DNA of 64,000 bases from Natrinema amylolyticus_A. GTDB taxonomy: Archaea > Halobacteriota > Halobacteria > Halobacteriales > Natrialbaceae. The DNA is taken from contig NZ_JBHUDI010000004.1 of the NCBI RefSeq assembly GCF_042678045.1, positions 434,001 through 498,000 on the forward strand, read 5' to 3'. This document shows positions 9,070 through 17,993 of the stretch, in pieces (the stretch's first letter is position 1; each line of letters opens with the position of its first letter). The translations under genes and the position numbers were made by a program. The notes under the pieces are model-generated. The model made no database searches. It was not told the origin of the DNA and saw only the letters and a program-made list of their open reading frames with translations.

Positions 9070-9906
9070 TCAACTACTTAGCACGGCCCGCAGCGCGAAC
9101 CGGAGGTTGTCCGTCCGCTCTGTGACCCGGCGGTAGAAGTAGGATTTCCACCGCTCGCCGTAGGGAACGTACTGCCAGACCTCGTACTCGTCGGCCAGTT
9201 CGTACTGCGTATCCTCGCGCACGCCCATGAGCATCTGGATCTCGAAGTCGGTGCCGTATCGCTCGTGGAGCGCCCTCGCGTGTTCGATCATCTCCGGATC
9301 GTGACTGCCCACCGCGATGCCGCCGTCGTGGTGTTCGAACGCGTACTCGAGCAGGCTCCGGTACTCCTGATCGACTCGCGCCCCGTCGGTGTAGGCGACG
9401 TCGGCCGGCGGCTCGTAGGCGCCCTTGACGAGCCGGACCTTGCCGGGCACGTCCGCGAGCCGTCTGATGTCCGCTCGCGTCCGGCGGAGGTTCGCCTGCA
9501 CGCAGACTCCGACGCCACCACCCTGCTCGTGGGCGACGGCCTCGAAGGCGTCCAGCGTCGCGTCGGTCGTCGTGTGGTCCTCCATGTCGATCCAGACGAA
9601 GACGTCGCGGGCGGCCGCCGTGTCGACGATCCGCGTCAGTTCGGCACGGAAGACGTCCTCGCCGAGATCCAGCCCCAGCTGTGAGGGTTTGACGGAGATG
9701 CAGGCCTCGAGTCCCGAACCAGCGATGTCATCGACGAGCCGTCGGTATTCGGCGGCGTCGGCGGCGACGGCGTCGCGATCGTCGTAGTGCTCGCCCAGCA
9801 GGTTGACGATCGCCTTGACGTCGTTGTCGTTCAATTGACGGACGTGCTCGAGCGCTTCCGCAGGAGATTCACCCGCGACGAATCGGTCGGCGATCGGCGG
9901 GAGCAT
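9070..9906 (-). CDS. Proline dehydrogenase
   Basis: FAD-dependent PutA-type TIM-barrel enzyme oxidising L-proline to 1-pyrroline-5-carboxylate. Recognisable blocks are ISVKPSQLGL, WIDMEDHTTTDATL, VRLVKGAYEPP, GIAVGSHDPE, FEIQMLMGV and YVPYGERWKSYFYRRVTER, the last being the FAD/substrate-binding C-terminal helix. I prefer the start at 9906 (MLPPIADRFVAGE), the usual N-terminus of the family; an upstream ATG at 9927 would add MATTLFA. Length 278 residues is normal for the monofunctional form. The adjacent amino-acid permease on the same strand suggests coupled uptake and use of an amino acid. Confidence 0.93.
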   Translation of the reverse strand: MLPPIADRFVAGESPAEALEHVRQLNDNDVKAIVNLLGEHYDDRDAVAADAAEYRRLVDDIAGSGLEACISVKPSQLGLDLGEDVFRAELTRIVDTAAARDVFVWIDMEDHTTTDATLDAFEAVAHEQGGGVGVCVQANLRRTRADIRRLADVPGKVRLVKGAYEPPADVAYTDGARVDQEYRSLLEYAFEHHDGGIAVGSHDPEMIEHARALHERYGTDFEIQMLMGVREDTQYELADEYEVWQYVPYGERWKSYFYRRVTERTDNLRFALRAVLSS

Positions 9907-9999
9907 AGCAAATAGAGTGGTCGCCACGCGTAAGGCTGTTCCTCCGTTTCTCGTACAGCTAGTCGCGTATGCGCCAAGAGACGTGAAGGGGTACGGAGA

Positions 10000-12297
10000 C
10001 TATTCGTCTTTTCTGAGACCGAGCAGACGCTCGCGCAGCGTCCGTTTGCGGGCCCGTTCGGCGAGCAATACCGAGCACTCGACGTCGTCGAGGACGTCGA
10101 GTACCAGCGAGCCGCGGACGAGCCGCGAGAGCAGTCCCGTCTCGGTCGCGCCGATTACCAGCAGCGTCGCGTCTGTGGCTGCATCGGCGATCGCAGTGTC
10201 GACATCGCGGTCGTCGACGATCAGGTCGGCGTCGCTCAGGCCGTTTTCCGCGCCCCACTCCTCGAGGAACTGCTCGCCCTCCTCGCGGGACTCGTCCTCG
10301 CCGACGGCGTGCAACAGCGTCACGCGGGAGTCGAACTCGGCGCGGAGCAAGCGGACGACGTCTGCCCCGAGGACCGAATCGGGGCCGCCGGCGGTCGGCA
10401 GCAGGATGTGTTCGGGGTCGAACCCGCGATCCTTGAGCACCAGGAAGTCACAGGGGAGGTCGTGGGTCAGTTCGTCGAGGCGTGACTCGGCGCGCCCGTG
10501 GGCGGTCGGTCCCCAGCCCATGACGACCTGATCGGCATCGAAGGTGCGCGCGGCGTCGAATATTTCCTTGAACGAGCGGTGTGAGAGCACCGTGTGGGTT
10601 TCGACGTCGGCGCCGAACGTCTCGGCGTCCTCTCGCGCCTGCTCGAGTAGCTTCTGCGACTCGGCGTCGATCCGTTCGGTCTGTTCGGCCCCGCGCTCGA
10701 GCGGCGTCTGATCGGGCACCTGCACGATGTGGACCGCATGAACCGTGCCGTCGCGCTGTTTTGCGATGGCGCCGGCGAGGGTGATGAGTTCGGTCTCCGT
10801 GCGGGGGTTCGCGAGTGGCACCATCACGCGGAAGTCGCCGCCGTCCGTGCCCGTGGCGGCTCTGACGGCGTCGGGTCGAACCGAGTCGGCGGCAGTGACT
10901 GCGGCGTCGGGCATCTCCTCGGAACGCTCGAGGATCCAGTTGACGAACACGCCAGCGCTCTCGACGTGCTGGCGTGCGTACAGTAGATACCACGCACCTG
11001 CGAAGACGACGAGTCCCGCCGAGAGCAGGATGACGAACGGCTCGATGTACGCGATCAGCGCGAACGACGAGATCGCGCCGATGATCGGGACGAACGGATA
11101 CAGCGGCACCTCGAAGTCGGGATCGTACTCGGCGGGTTCGGCTTCCCGCATGACGATCAGTGCGATGTTCAACAGGCCGTAGACGATCAGGTGCAACACC
11201 GAGCCGGCTGTCGACAGTAACTCGAGGTTTCCAAACAGCAGGAAGCCGATGATGAGCGCGCCGGTTATCAGGATCGATTTGAACGGCGTGCCGAAGCGCT
11301 GGTGGATCTCGTTGACCGACGGCGAGATGATCTTCTCGCGCCCCATCGCGAAGTTGATCCGCGACGACGAGAGGATCGACGCGTTCGCGCTCGAGGCCGT
11401 CGCCAGCAGCCCGCCGAGCAACAACAGCGCCCAGCCGAGCCTGCCCAGCCCGATACCGAAGACGCTGTACTGGCCGAACAGCAACTCGGCGGCGTCGACG
11501 ACGGCGGTTTCGTTGTTCGCGACCAGCTCGTTCGGCACCGCTGCCAGCAAGACGACGAGGAACAGCGCGTAGACGATCGTGACGATGACGACCGAGCCGA
11601 TGACTGCAAGCGGGAGGTTCCGGCCGGGGTCTTTGATCTCTTCGGCGACGGACGTGATCTGGACGAAGCCGAGATAGGAGACGAAAACGATGGCAGTCAC
11701 CGGAAGCACCTCACTAGTCGTTCCCTCGGGCGCGATCGGCCGCAGCGACTCGAGGTCGGCATTGAGAAGGCCGACGACGGTGAAGAGCCCGAGGATGCCA
11801 AGCAGCGTCACCACGATAACGATCTGGAGCCCGCCGGTCTCTTTGGCACCGACGTAGTTGATGGCGATGAACAGCGCCGCGCCGATGAGGCCGATCGTCT
11901 GTGCCGCCGAGATCGTCATCGGCCCGAGCGCGAGCGCTGGCGCGCCCACGAGCTGGTTGACGTACTCGCCGAAGCCGTACATATAGAACGCGGAGGCAAA
12001 CGCCAGCCCGAGCCAGTTGGCCCATCCGCTGATCGAGCCGAACAGAGGGCCGAGTGCGCGATTGACGTAGAAGTAGGCACCACCTGATTTCGGCATCGCC
12101 GTCCCCAGCTCCGAGGCCGACAGGGCCGTAAACAGCGCCGTCACGCCGCCGATGACGAAGGTCGCAGCTGCGAGCGGGCCTGCTCGTGCCACGGCCGTCC
12201 CCGGGAGCACGAAGATCCCCGCCCCGATCATCGTCCCGATGCCGATCGTGATCGCCGAGAGGAGTCCGAGGTCCTTTGCGAGTTCCTCGTCGCTCAT
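10000..12297 (-). CDS. APC-family amino-acid permease fused to two universal-stress-protein domains
   Basis: 765 residues. Residues 1 to about 440 form a 12-helix APC transporter; the substrate-binding GIGTMIGAGIFVLPG of helix 1 is at about 17-31. After a linker, two UspA-like domains follow (about 470-620 and 625-750). The first has a weak nucleotide motif (VVMGWGPTAHGRAESRLDEL) and the second LLVIGATETGLLSRLVRGS. The Usp tails probably sense ATP/ADP or regulate transport from the cytoplasmic side. It is divergent from the Lrp-RCK regulator and upstream of proline dehydrogenase. In some bacterial ectoine-uptake loci a separate usp gene accompanies the transporter. Confidence 0.9.
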   Translation of the reverse strand: MSDEELAKDLGLLSAITIGIGTMIGAGIFVLPGTAVARAGPLAAATFVIGGVTALFTALSASELGTAMPKSGGAYFYVNRALGPLFGSISGWANWLGLAFASAFYMYGFGEYVNQLVGAPALALGPMTISAAQTIGLIGAALFIAINYVGAKETGGLQIVIVVTLLGILGLFTVVGLLNADLESLRPIAPEGTTSEVLPVTAIVFVSYLGFVQITSVAEEIKDPGRNLPLAVIGSVVIVTIVYALFLVVLLAAVPNELVANNETAVVDAAELLFGQYSVFGIGLGRLGWALLLLGGLLATASSANASILSSSRINFAMGREKIISPSVNEIHQRFGTPFKSILITGALIIGFLLFGNLELLSTAGSVLHLIVYGLLNIALIVMREAEPAEYDPDFEVPLYPFVPIIGAISSFALIAYIEPFVILLSAGLVVFAGAWYLLYARQHVESAGVFVNWILERSEEMPDAAVTAADSVRPDAVRAATGTDGGDFRVMVPLANPRTETELITLAGAIAKQRDGTVHAVHIVQVPDQTPLERGAEQTERIDAESQKLLEQAREDAETFGADVETHTVLSHRSFKEIFDAARTFDADQVVMGWGPTAHGRAESRLDELTHDLPCDFLVLKDRGFDPEHILLPTAGGPDSVLGADVVRLLRAEFDSRVTLLHAVGEDESREEGEQFLEEWGAENGLSDADLIVDDRDVDTAIADAATDATLLVIGATETGLLSRLVRGSLVLDVLDDVECSVLLAERARKRTLRERLLGLRKDE

Positions 12298-12567
12298 GTG
12301 ATCTCACCCCGTCGACGTACCCACTCAGTTGGCGACCGTGGCCGACGGATCGCGTTCGATCCCGACCGGATCGGTGGACCGCGTATCCGATGTGGAGCGT
12401 TCATTGAGTCGGGATTGTAGCGGAACCGATGATAAATCCCGTGATTATATCATCGAATCCGTATAATCGTGAGGGTATATTGACGTTCCGCAAAAATAAT
12501 CATATGTCTGACTGGTGGTCGGTCGAGATCGGAACACTGTATGACGACGGATTCGAGACCTCGAGAT

Positions 12568-13320
12568 ATGGAGCATCGGCTCGACGAGATCGATCGGCGG
12601 ATCATCAATGCGCTGATGGACGATGCACGGAACGTCTCGGCACCGACGATCGCTGAAGAAACGAACGTGTCACCTGGCACGATTCGGAATCGGATTGCAC
12701 GACTGGAAGACCACGGCGTCCTCACTGGCTACCACGCGACCGTCGACTTCGAGCGCGCGGACGGGCGGCTGACGAACCTGTTTATGTGTAACGCGCCGGT
12801 CTCCGAGCGAGAAGTGATCGCCCGCCGAACGCAAACCATCTCGGGCGTCATCAACGTCCGCGAACTGATGACCGGCCGTCGGAACCTCCACGTGCTGGCA
12901 GTCGGCGAGGACACGGCCGATCTCCGGCGTATCTCCCGTGCGCTGTCGGACCTTGGCGTCGAGATCGAAGACGAGGTCCTCGTCCAAAACGAGGTCTGGC
13001 AGCCGTACGCCCCGTACGGCGCCGACGAGAGCGCTCGATGTGAGTCGATTACCGATTTCGTCAGCCTCTCGGGCGAGGCCGAAGTCGCCGAGGTAACCGT
13101 CGATCCCGGCGCACCGATCGCCGAGACGACCCTGGAACGTGCCGTCCGGCAGGACGTTCTCGACGACGACGCGCTCGTGATCGCGATCGAGCGCGACGAC
13201 ACCGTCCTGACGCCACACGGCGACACCGAAATCCGGGCCGACGACATCGTCACGGTCTTCTCACGCGACGGTATCGACGACGCGATGCTCGAGGCGTTCC
13301 GTAGCACTGGCGACGCGTAA
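12568..13320 (+). CDS. Lrp/AsnC-family regulator with C-terminal RCK_C (TrkA-C) domain
   Basis: 250 residues from the preferred start MEHRLDEIDRRIINALMDDA, the typical haloarchaeal Lrp N-terminus; an ATG at 12541 would add 9 residues. The winged helix-turn-helix (about 5-65, IAEETNVSPGTIRNRIARLEDHGVL) is followed by a partner-binding region, and the C-terminal ~70 residues (EVAEVTVDPGAPIAETTLERAV ... ADDIVTVFSRDG) look like an RCK_C ligand-binding domain. A TATA-like AAAATAATCATATG is at 12492-12505. Placement between the permease and the catabolic aminotransferase suggests it controls the island; DoeX, the bacterial ectoine-catabolism regulator, is also of the AsnC/Lrp family. Confidence 0.88.
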   Translation: MEHRLDEIDRRIINALMDDARNVSAPTIAEETNVSPGTIRNRIARLEDHGVLTGYHATVDFERADGRLTNLFMCNAPVSEREVIARRTQTISGVINVRELMTGRRNLHVLAVGEDTADLRRISRALSDLGVEIEDEVLVQNEVWQPYAPYGADESARCESITDFVSLSGEAEVAEVTVDPGAPIAETTLERAVRQDVLDDDALVIAIERDDTVLTPHGDTEIRADDIVTVFSRDGIDDAMLEAFRSTGDA

Positions 13321-13470
13321 TCCCCGCGGACTCGGTTTTCGTCCGACCATTTCTGTTCTGTTGGGCAACAGGAGTTGCAGAGCGGCCGCACACGACGAGT
13401 CGCAGAGGACCGGTGAGACGTCGTCATCTGTAATCGGTAACTGTGTATGTTCTATATAGTTACTGTGGAC

Positions 13471-13481
13471 AAATTATTTAT
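13471..13481 (+). promoter_or_regulatory. TATA box of the diaminobutyrate-type aminotransferase gene
   Basis: AAATTATTTAT centred about 28 bp before the ATG at 13505, the spacing expected for a leaderless transcript. It supports 13505 as the start over the upstream GTG at 13484. Confidence 0.65.
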
Positions 13482-13504
13482 GAGTGTTTCACCTTCTCAT
13501 ACGT

Positions 13505-14887
13505 ATGACGGCAGGACCGCCGATCGACGAACTCCACTTCGCGGATGCACCGTCCGTCGATGCCGTTCCGGGACCGAACACGCAAGCGTTACTCGAGAAA
13601 CAGCGCGAGATCGACAGTAACGCGGTCGCCTATCCGGAGGACATCCCGATCGCCTTCGAGGCGGGCAAGGGTGCGACGGTCCGGGACGCCGACGGGAACA
13701 CCTACATCGACCTCTTCGCGGGGATCGGCGTGTTGAACGTCGGCCACTCGAATCCCTACGTGCTCGAGGCCGTCCACGAGCAGGCCGACAAGTTCGTTCA
13801 CACGGTCGATTTCCCGACGGAGGCACGTCTCGAACTGATCGAGAAGTTAGACGAGATCGCACCGGACGGTCTGCAGGGCCAGAACAGGGTCGTCTTCGGG
13901 GGTCCGACCGGCAGCGACGCCATCGAAGCCTCGATCAAGCTGGCCAAGTACAACACCGGCGGCGACGGCCTCATCGCCTTCCGCGGGGCCTACCACGGCG
14001 CGACGAGCGGCGCGATGAGCGTCACGTCGAACAAGAAGTTCAAGGGCCACTACACGCCCTTGCTCTCTGACGTCGTCCACGCACCCTACCCCGATCCGTT
14101 CCGGCAGGACAAGACCCCGGAGGCAGCAGTCGACCACGCACTCGAGGAGGTCCAGGCGATCGTCGAGGACCCCTACGGCGGGCTGGCCAATCCGGCGGGA
14201 ATCATCGTCGAGCCGATCCAGGGCGAAGGTGGCATCGTCACGCCGCCGGAGGGCTTCCTGCAGGGGCTTCGTGACATCGCCGACGACAACGACGTGGTGC
14301 TCGTCTTCGACGAGATCCAGAGCGGCTTCGGTCGCACCGGTCAGTGGTGGGCCAGCGACTGGGAGGGCGTCGCACCGGACGCGATGACCTCCGCGAAGGC
14401 CCTCGGTGGTGTGGGCTTCCCGCTGTCGGCGACGATGTACCACGAGGATCTAGACACGTGGGGCTCGGGCGATCACGCCGGCACCTACCGCGGCCACGTC
14501 GTCGGGATGCGTGCCGGCACCCGCGCGATCGAATACATCCAGGAACACGACCTGCTCGCCCACGCCCGCGACCTCGGCGAGTACATCCGGGAACGGCTCC
14601 GCGAAGCCGCCGACGGGAACAATCGGCTGGCCGACGTCCGCGGCAAGGGGCTGTTCATCGGTGCCGAGTTCGTCGACAGTGACGGAAACCCCGACGGCGA
14701 CCTCGTCGACGCGATTCAACAGTACTGTTTCGAGCGCGGTGTCCTCGTCTGGACCGCCGGCCGCCACGGCAACGTGCTCCGACTCCTGCCGCCGCTGGTG
14801 CTCACCCACGAACTGGCCGAGACCGCACTCGACATCGTCGTCGAAGCGATCGAGGACGTGACCACCGAGGCAAAACAGGCGGCCTGA
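13505..14887 (+). CDS. Class III aminotransferase, diaminobutyrate transaminase-like (DoeD candidate)
   Basis: 460 residues, fold-type I PLP enzyme. The motif FGGPTGSDAIEASIKLAKY is characteristic of 2,4-diaminobutyrate:2-oxoglutarate transaminases (EctB/DoeD-type) rather than acetylornithine or GABA enzymes. AYHGATSGAMS, VFDEIQSGFGRTG and the PLP lysine in SAKALGG follow in normal order. In an ectoine-degradation pathway it would convert diaminobutyrate to aspartate semialdehyde. It is followed 11 bp later by ridA, probably on one transcript; RidA proteins clear reactive enamine/imine products of PLP enzymes. Exact amino donor and acceptor are inferred, not shown. Confidence 0.85.
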   Translation: MTAGPPIDELHFADAPSVDAVPGPNTQALLEKQREIDSNAVAYPEDIPIAFEAGKGATVRDADGNTYIDLFAGIGVLNVGHSNPYVLEAVHEQADKFVHTVDFPTEARLELIEKLDEIAPDGLQGQNRVVFGGPTGSDAIEASIKLAKYNTGGDGLIAFRGAYHGATSGAMSVTSNKKFKGHYTPLLSDVVHAPYPDPFRQDKTPEAAVDHALEEVQAIVEDPYGGLANPAGIIVEPIQGEGGIVTPPEGFLQGLRDIADDNDVVLVFDEIQSGFGRTGQWWASDWEGVAPDAMTSAKALGGVGFPLSATMYHEDLDTWGSGDHAGTYRGHVVGMRAGTRAIEYIQEHDLLAHARDLGEYIRERLREAADGNNRLADVRGKGLFIGAEFVDSDGNPDGDLVDAIQQYCFERGVLVWTAGRHGNVLRLLPPLVLTHELAETALDIVVEAIEDVTTEAKQAA

Positions 14888-14898
14888 GATCCGACGTC

Positions 14899-15300
14899 AT
14901 GTCCGACATCGCTCCCATCGAAACCGACGACGCACCGAGCAACGACAACCCCTACTCACAGGGCGTCCGCGCCGGCGACACGCTGTACGTCTCCGGCTAT
15001 GGCCCCGTCGACCCCGAAACGGGCGAGGTCATCGACGGCGACATTCAGGACCAAACCGAGCAGGTCCTCAATAACATCGCCGCGGTCGTCGACGAAGCTG
15101 GCGGCGACGGGCTCGCGGACGTCGTCAACGTGACCGTCTACCTGACCGATCTCGCAGACTACGACCGCGTCAACGACGCCTACGGCGCGCGGTTCGGCGC
15201 GGACCCGCCGGCACGCGCCTGCGTCGAGGTCTCGCGGCTCCCGGAGGACGTTCGCGTCGAACTGGACGCGACCGCATACCTGGGCGATAGTACCAACTGA
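14899..15300 (+). CDS. RidA/YjgF-family enamine/imine deaminase
   Basis: 133 residues. Typical features are NPYSQGVRAGDTLYVSGYGPVDPETGEV in the N-terminal half, VVNVTVYLTDLADYDRVNDAYGARF, and PARACVEVSRLP carrying the conserved Arg of the active site. RidA hydrolyses enamines and imines released by PLP-dependent dehydratases such as threonine dehydratase, protecting other PLP enzymes. Position directly after the aminotransferase gene and in the same island as the dehydratase-like gene at 21282 fits that role. Confidence 0.92.
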   Translation: MSDIAPIETDDAPSNDNPYSQGVRAGDTLYVSGYGPVDPETGEVIDGDIQDQTEQVLNNIAAVVDEAGGDGLADVVNVTVYLTDLADYDRVNDAYGARFGADPPARACVEVSRLPEDVRVELDATAYLGDSTN

Positions 15301-15544
15301 ACCGATTCACACACCGATCGTACGATGGCTGTGCGATCGGGTGTGCAGTGACGTCAGTGGCCACTATAATCGCAGTCAACGGGTGCCTCGAGTCCCTGCT
15401 CGCCGCTCGCTCGTCACCGCCGAGCCGGTCGCCCAAACCGAAACGGAATCCGAACTCGACGGTGACGTTGTCCACCGAACGTCGGAAACAGTATACGATC
15501 ATTGGCCACGATTAAGTAGCTCCCCGACCTTGTTTCGAGAAACC

Positions 15545-16825
15545 ATGTCATACGAGGTTCGAAACAGGCTCCAGAAACTCCGGCGGGACTTCCATCGGCT
15601 TCCCGAACCGGGCTGGCGCGAGTTCCGGACGACCGCCCGGGTGGTCGAGGAACTCGAGCGGGTCGGCGTCGACGAGATCGCCATCGGCCGCGAGGCGCTG
15701 GCGACCGACCAGCGCATGGCCGTCCCCGCCGAATCCGAACTCGAGCCGTGGCTCGAGCGCGCTCGCGAAGCAGGGGTTCGATCGGACATTTTAGAGCGGA
15801 CCGCCGACGGTCACACGGGCGTGATCGGCGTGCTCGAGTGCGGCGACGGGCCGTGTATCGGGCTGCGTGTCGATCTCGACGCGATCTCGATGCGGGAATC
15901 CGACGCGGACGACCACCGGCCGGCCGCCGAGGGCTTTCGCTCCGAACACGACGGCTACATGCACGCCTGCGGCCACGACGCCCATCTCGCGATGGCGATC
16001 GGGACGCTCGAGGCAGTCAAAGAAAGCGCCTTCACTGGCACGCTGAAGGTGTTCTTCCAGCCCGCCGAGGAAATCTCCGGCGGCGGGAAAGCGATGGCCG
16101 AGAGCGGCTATCTCGACGACGTCGACTACCTGCTGGCGCTCCACGTCGGGCTCGATCATCCGACCGGTGAGATCGTCGCGGGAATCGAGAAGCCGCTGGC
16201 GATGGCTCACCTGACTGCGACGTTCGAGGGGGCGAGTGCTCACGCGGGCAAGTCCCCAAACGAGGGAGCCAACGCCATGCAGGCGGCGGCGACGGCGATC
16301 CAGAACGCCTACGGTATCTCTCGCCACGCCGACGGGATGACCCGGATCAACGTCGGCCGTATCGAGGGCGGCACCGCGAGCAACGTCATCGCCGAGGAGG
16401 TTACGATCGAGGCCGAGGTCCGCGGCGAGACGACCGCTCTGATGGAATATACGCGCACGGAACTCGAGCGGGTCCTCTATGCGGCCGCCGAGATGCACGA
16501 CTGCGATGTCACGCCGCGGGTGATCAGCGAATCGCCACGCGTCGACAGTCATCCCGCCCTCCGCGACCTCGTCGGCAACGTCGCGTGGGAGGTCGACGGC
16601 GTCGAGCGCGTGCTCCCGACCGAGGAGTTCGGCGTCAGCGAAGACGTGACCTATCTCATGCAGCGCGTGCAGGACAACGGCGGGCTCGCCTCGTACGTCC
16701 TCATCGGCACCGACCACCCGACGAGTCACCACACGCCGACGTTCGACATCGACGAGGAGAGCCTCGAGATCGGGGTGGCGCTGCTGTCGGAGACGGCCGT
16801 CGAACTCTCCCGGCGGCGGCCATAG
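15545..16825 (+). CDS. M20-family amidohydrolase, AbgA-like (paralogue 1)
   Basis: 426 residues from ATG 15545 (MSYEVRNRLQKLRRDFHRLPEPGW). The open frame extends upstream, but that part is poor coding sequence. The architecture parallels p-aminobenzoyl-glutamate hydrolase subunit A: FHRLPEPGWREF, GLRVDLDAISMRESDADDHR, the metal motif MHACGHDAHLAM, FFQPAEE, a lid domain with ASAHAGKSPNEGANAM, and TDHPTSHHTPTFDID near the end. It likely hydrolyses an N-acyl amino compound. It is a close paralogue of the gene at 22529. A role as an alternative N-acetyl-diaminobutyrate deacetylase is possible, but folate-derived or other amides cannot be excluded. Confidence 0.87.
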   Translation: MSYEVRNRLQKLRRDFHRLPEPGWREFRTTARVVEELERVGVDEIAIGREALATDQRMAVPAESELEPWLERAREAGVRSDILERTADGHTGVIGVLECGDGPCIGLRVDLDAISMRESDADDHRPAAEGFRSEHDGYMHACGHDAHLAMAIGTLEAVKESAFTGTLKVFFQPAEEISGGGKAMAESGYLDDVDYLLALHVGLDHPTGEIVAGIEKPLAMAHLTATFEGASAHAGKSPNEGANAMQAAATAIQNAYGISRHADGMTRINVGRIEGGTASNVIAEEVTIEAEVRGETTALMEYTRTELERVLYAAAEMHDCDVTPRVISESPRVDSHPALRDLVGNVAWEVDGVERVLPTEEFGVSEDVTYLMQRVQDNGGLASYVLIGTDHPTSHHTPTFDIDEESLEIGVALLSETAVELSRRRP

Positions 16826-16914
16826 CGCGTGCGATCGGCTTCAGACGCTGTTCGGTTGTCAGTCACGTTCGATCGATGGGAAACGTTAATCCGCGCGGTC
16901 TCTGTGTATCTCCT

Positions 16915-17562
16915 ATGAGCCAGGACGACGTGCCGGAGTCGCTGCAGGCGGCAGCGGACTCGGACCGCCCGCGCGGAATCTTGACCCCCTCCGACCGCGA
17001 TTTCCTGCTCGGCCGGAAGACCGACTACACCGACCACTCGAAGAAACAGAAGCGAAACCGGATCCGACGCCGGGTCCGCAACGCGATTCTCGATTTCAGT
17101 ATCCTCTTCGAGTACATGGAAGAACGCGACCGGGAGACGGTTTTCGACCCTGACGACGAGGACCGCGATGCCTACACCCAGGGAATCACCGACATGCTCG
17201 CCTTCCTGCATCTTGGGACGATGGGCTATCACACCCCGTTCAAGGACATGCTTTCTGAGGGCGTCGGCAAGGCCGAACAGCGCCTGGCCGGCTCGAACTA
17301 CCGGATGGTCAACGTCGAGTTCAACGTCGAACCGGTCGGCCAGATCGACGTCGACGCGGTCGTCGACAAACTCGAGCACGAGGAGTTCGCCCAGCTCACC
17401 GACGAGGAACTGCGCGCGTTCGTGCGCCTCCTGACGATGTCCGACGCCTTCTCGCCGGCGGACACCCGCGAGGAGATCAAAGACAGCGTCGACGAGTTCG
17501 CCGAGCGCGTGGCCGAAAGCGCTGCGGCCCGCGAGCGCACGCTCGAGGAACTGACGAACTGA
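16915..17562 (+). CDS. Conserved haloarchaeal protein of unknown function
   Basis: 215 residues from ATG 16915; upstream in-frame codons belong to the antisense side of the M20 gene. Visible features are a basic stretch TDHSKKQKRNRIRRRVRNAI (about 40-62) that could bind nucleic acid, an acidic middle, and a C-terminal helical region (LTDEELRAFVRLLTMSDAF...FAERVAESAAARERTLEELTN). No transmembrane segment or catalytic motif is recognised. It looks like a widely conserved haloarchaeal housekeeping protein and may be a bystander inside the catabolic island. Repeat copy B begins 75 bp downstream. Confidence 0.75.
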   Translation: MSQDDVPESLQAAADSDRPRGILTPSDRDFLLGRKTDYTDHSKKQKRNRIRRRVRNAILDFSILFEYMEERDRETVFDPDDEDRDAYTQGITDMLAFLHLGTMGYHTPFKDMLSEGVGKAEQRLAGSNYRMVNVEFNVEPVGQIDVDAVVDKLEHEEFAQLTDEELRAFVRLLTMSDAFSPADTREEIKDSVDEFAERVAESAAARERTLEELTN

Positions 17563-17637
17563 CACGCTTGTCGTCGTCGCGCTGACGGCCGTCCGACTAT
17601 TGCGACAATCTGCCTGCACGACTGTCGGCTGGCGAAC

Positions 17638-17723
17638 TGATACGGTCTGCTGTCACGATGTACCGGTGCACCAGCAGGACGGGTCGCGGGTGCACCGGAA
17701 ATGACTGACAGCAGTCCGTATGA
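17638..17723 (+). repeat. Dispersed palindromic repeat, copy B
   Basis: 86 bp. Outer arms ATACGGTCTGCTGTCA and TGACAGCAGTCCGTAT are complementary at 15 of 16 positions. Inner arms CCGGTGCACC and GGTGCACCGG are perfectly complementary, so the whole element can fold as a long interrupted hairpin or cruciform. It lies 75 bp after the stop of the gene ending at 17562. Confidence 0.92.
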
Positions 17724-17876
17724 CTCGTGTCGATGCGTATGTTCCGATAGCAGCGTTGCTTCGTCTGCTGTGCGTCGAGTGCCGATCATCTGAGCACGGC
17801 AGCCACTGCTGTGGTATCCCCACGGCCGAACGCACAATAAACACAATCTGTGGATAGTTTGGCGGCGTGAGAAACA

Positions 17877-17885
17877 CTTATTGTA
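17877..17885 (+). promoter_or_regulatory. TATA box for the leader ORF / BCCT transcript
   Basis: CTTATTGTA, centred 26-27 bp before the ATG at 17907. A transcript from here would start at or next to that ATG, making the short ORF leaderless. Confidence 0.55.
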
Positions 17886-17906
17886 TACGCCGTCAATGGT
17901 CACGGT

Positions 17907-17993
17907 ATGGCATCGCACGGCACGGCGAACGGCCGGTTGATTCACAGCCAACCAGCACGCTGTCAGCCGATTGTGGGGGGTGAGAGAGGATGA
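17907..17993 (+). CDS. 28-codon upstream ORF coupled to the BCCT transporter gene
   Basis: ATG at 17907-17909, 28 sense codons, TGA at 17991-17993. The stop overlaps the BCCT start (ATG 17990-17992) in an ATGA arrangement. A strong Shine-Dalgarno-like run GGGGGGTGAGAGAGG lies just before the overlap. The peptide starts MASHGTANGRLIHSQPARC and has no recognised motif. The arrangement suggests leaderless translation of a short leader with translational coupling to the transporter. It may be a non-functional leader rather than a stable peptide. Confidence 0.5.
   Translation: MASHGTANGRLIHSQPARCQPIVGGERG

Larger units (their letters stand above)
17563..17906. other. Intergenic region before the BCCT unit
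   Basis: 344 bp. It holds repeat copy B (17638-17723) and the promoter of the leader ORF at its right end. In 17724-17870 I see no gene or RNA. Confidence 0.6.

Noticed and set aside
16585..16914. Extended N-terminus of the gene at 16915
   Set aside because: The upstream in-frame region overlaps the M20 gene and reads as Arg-rich shadow; ATG 16915 gives a normal protein start.
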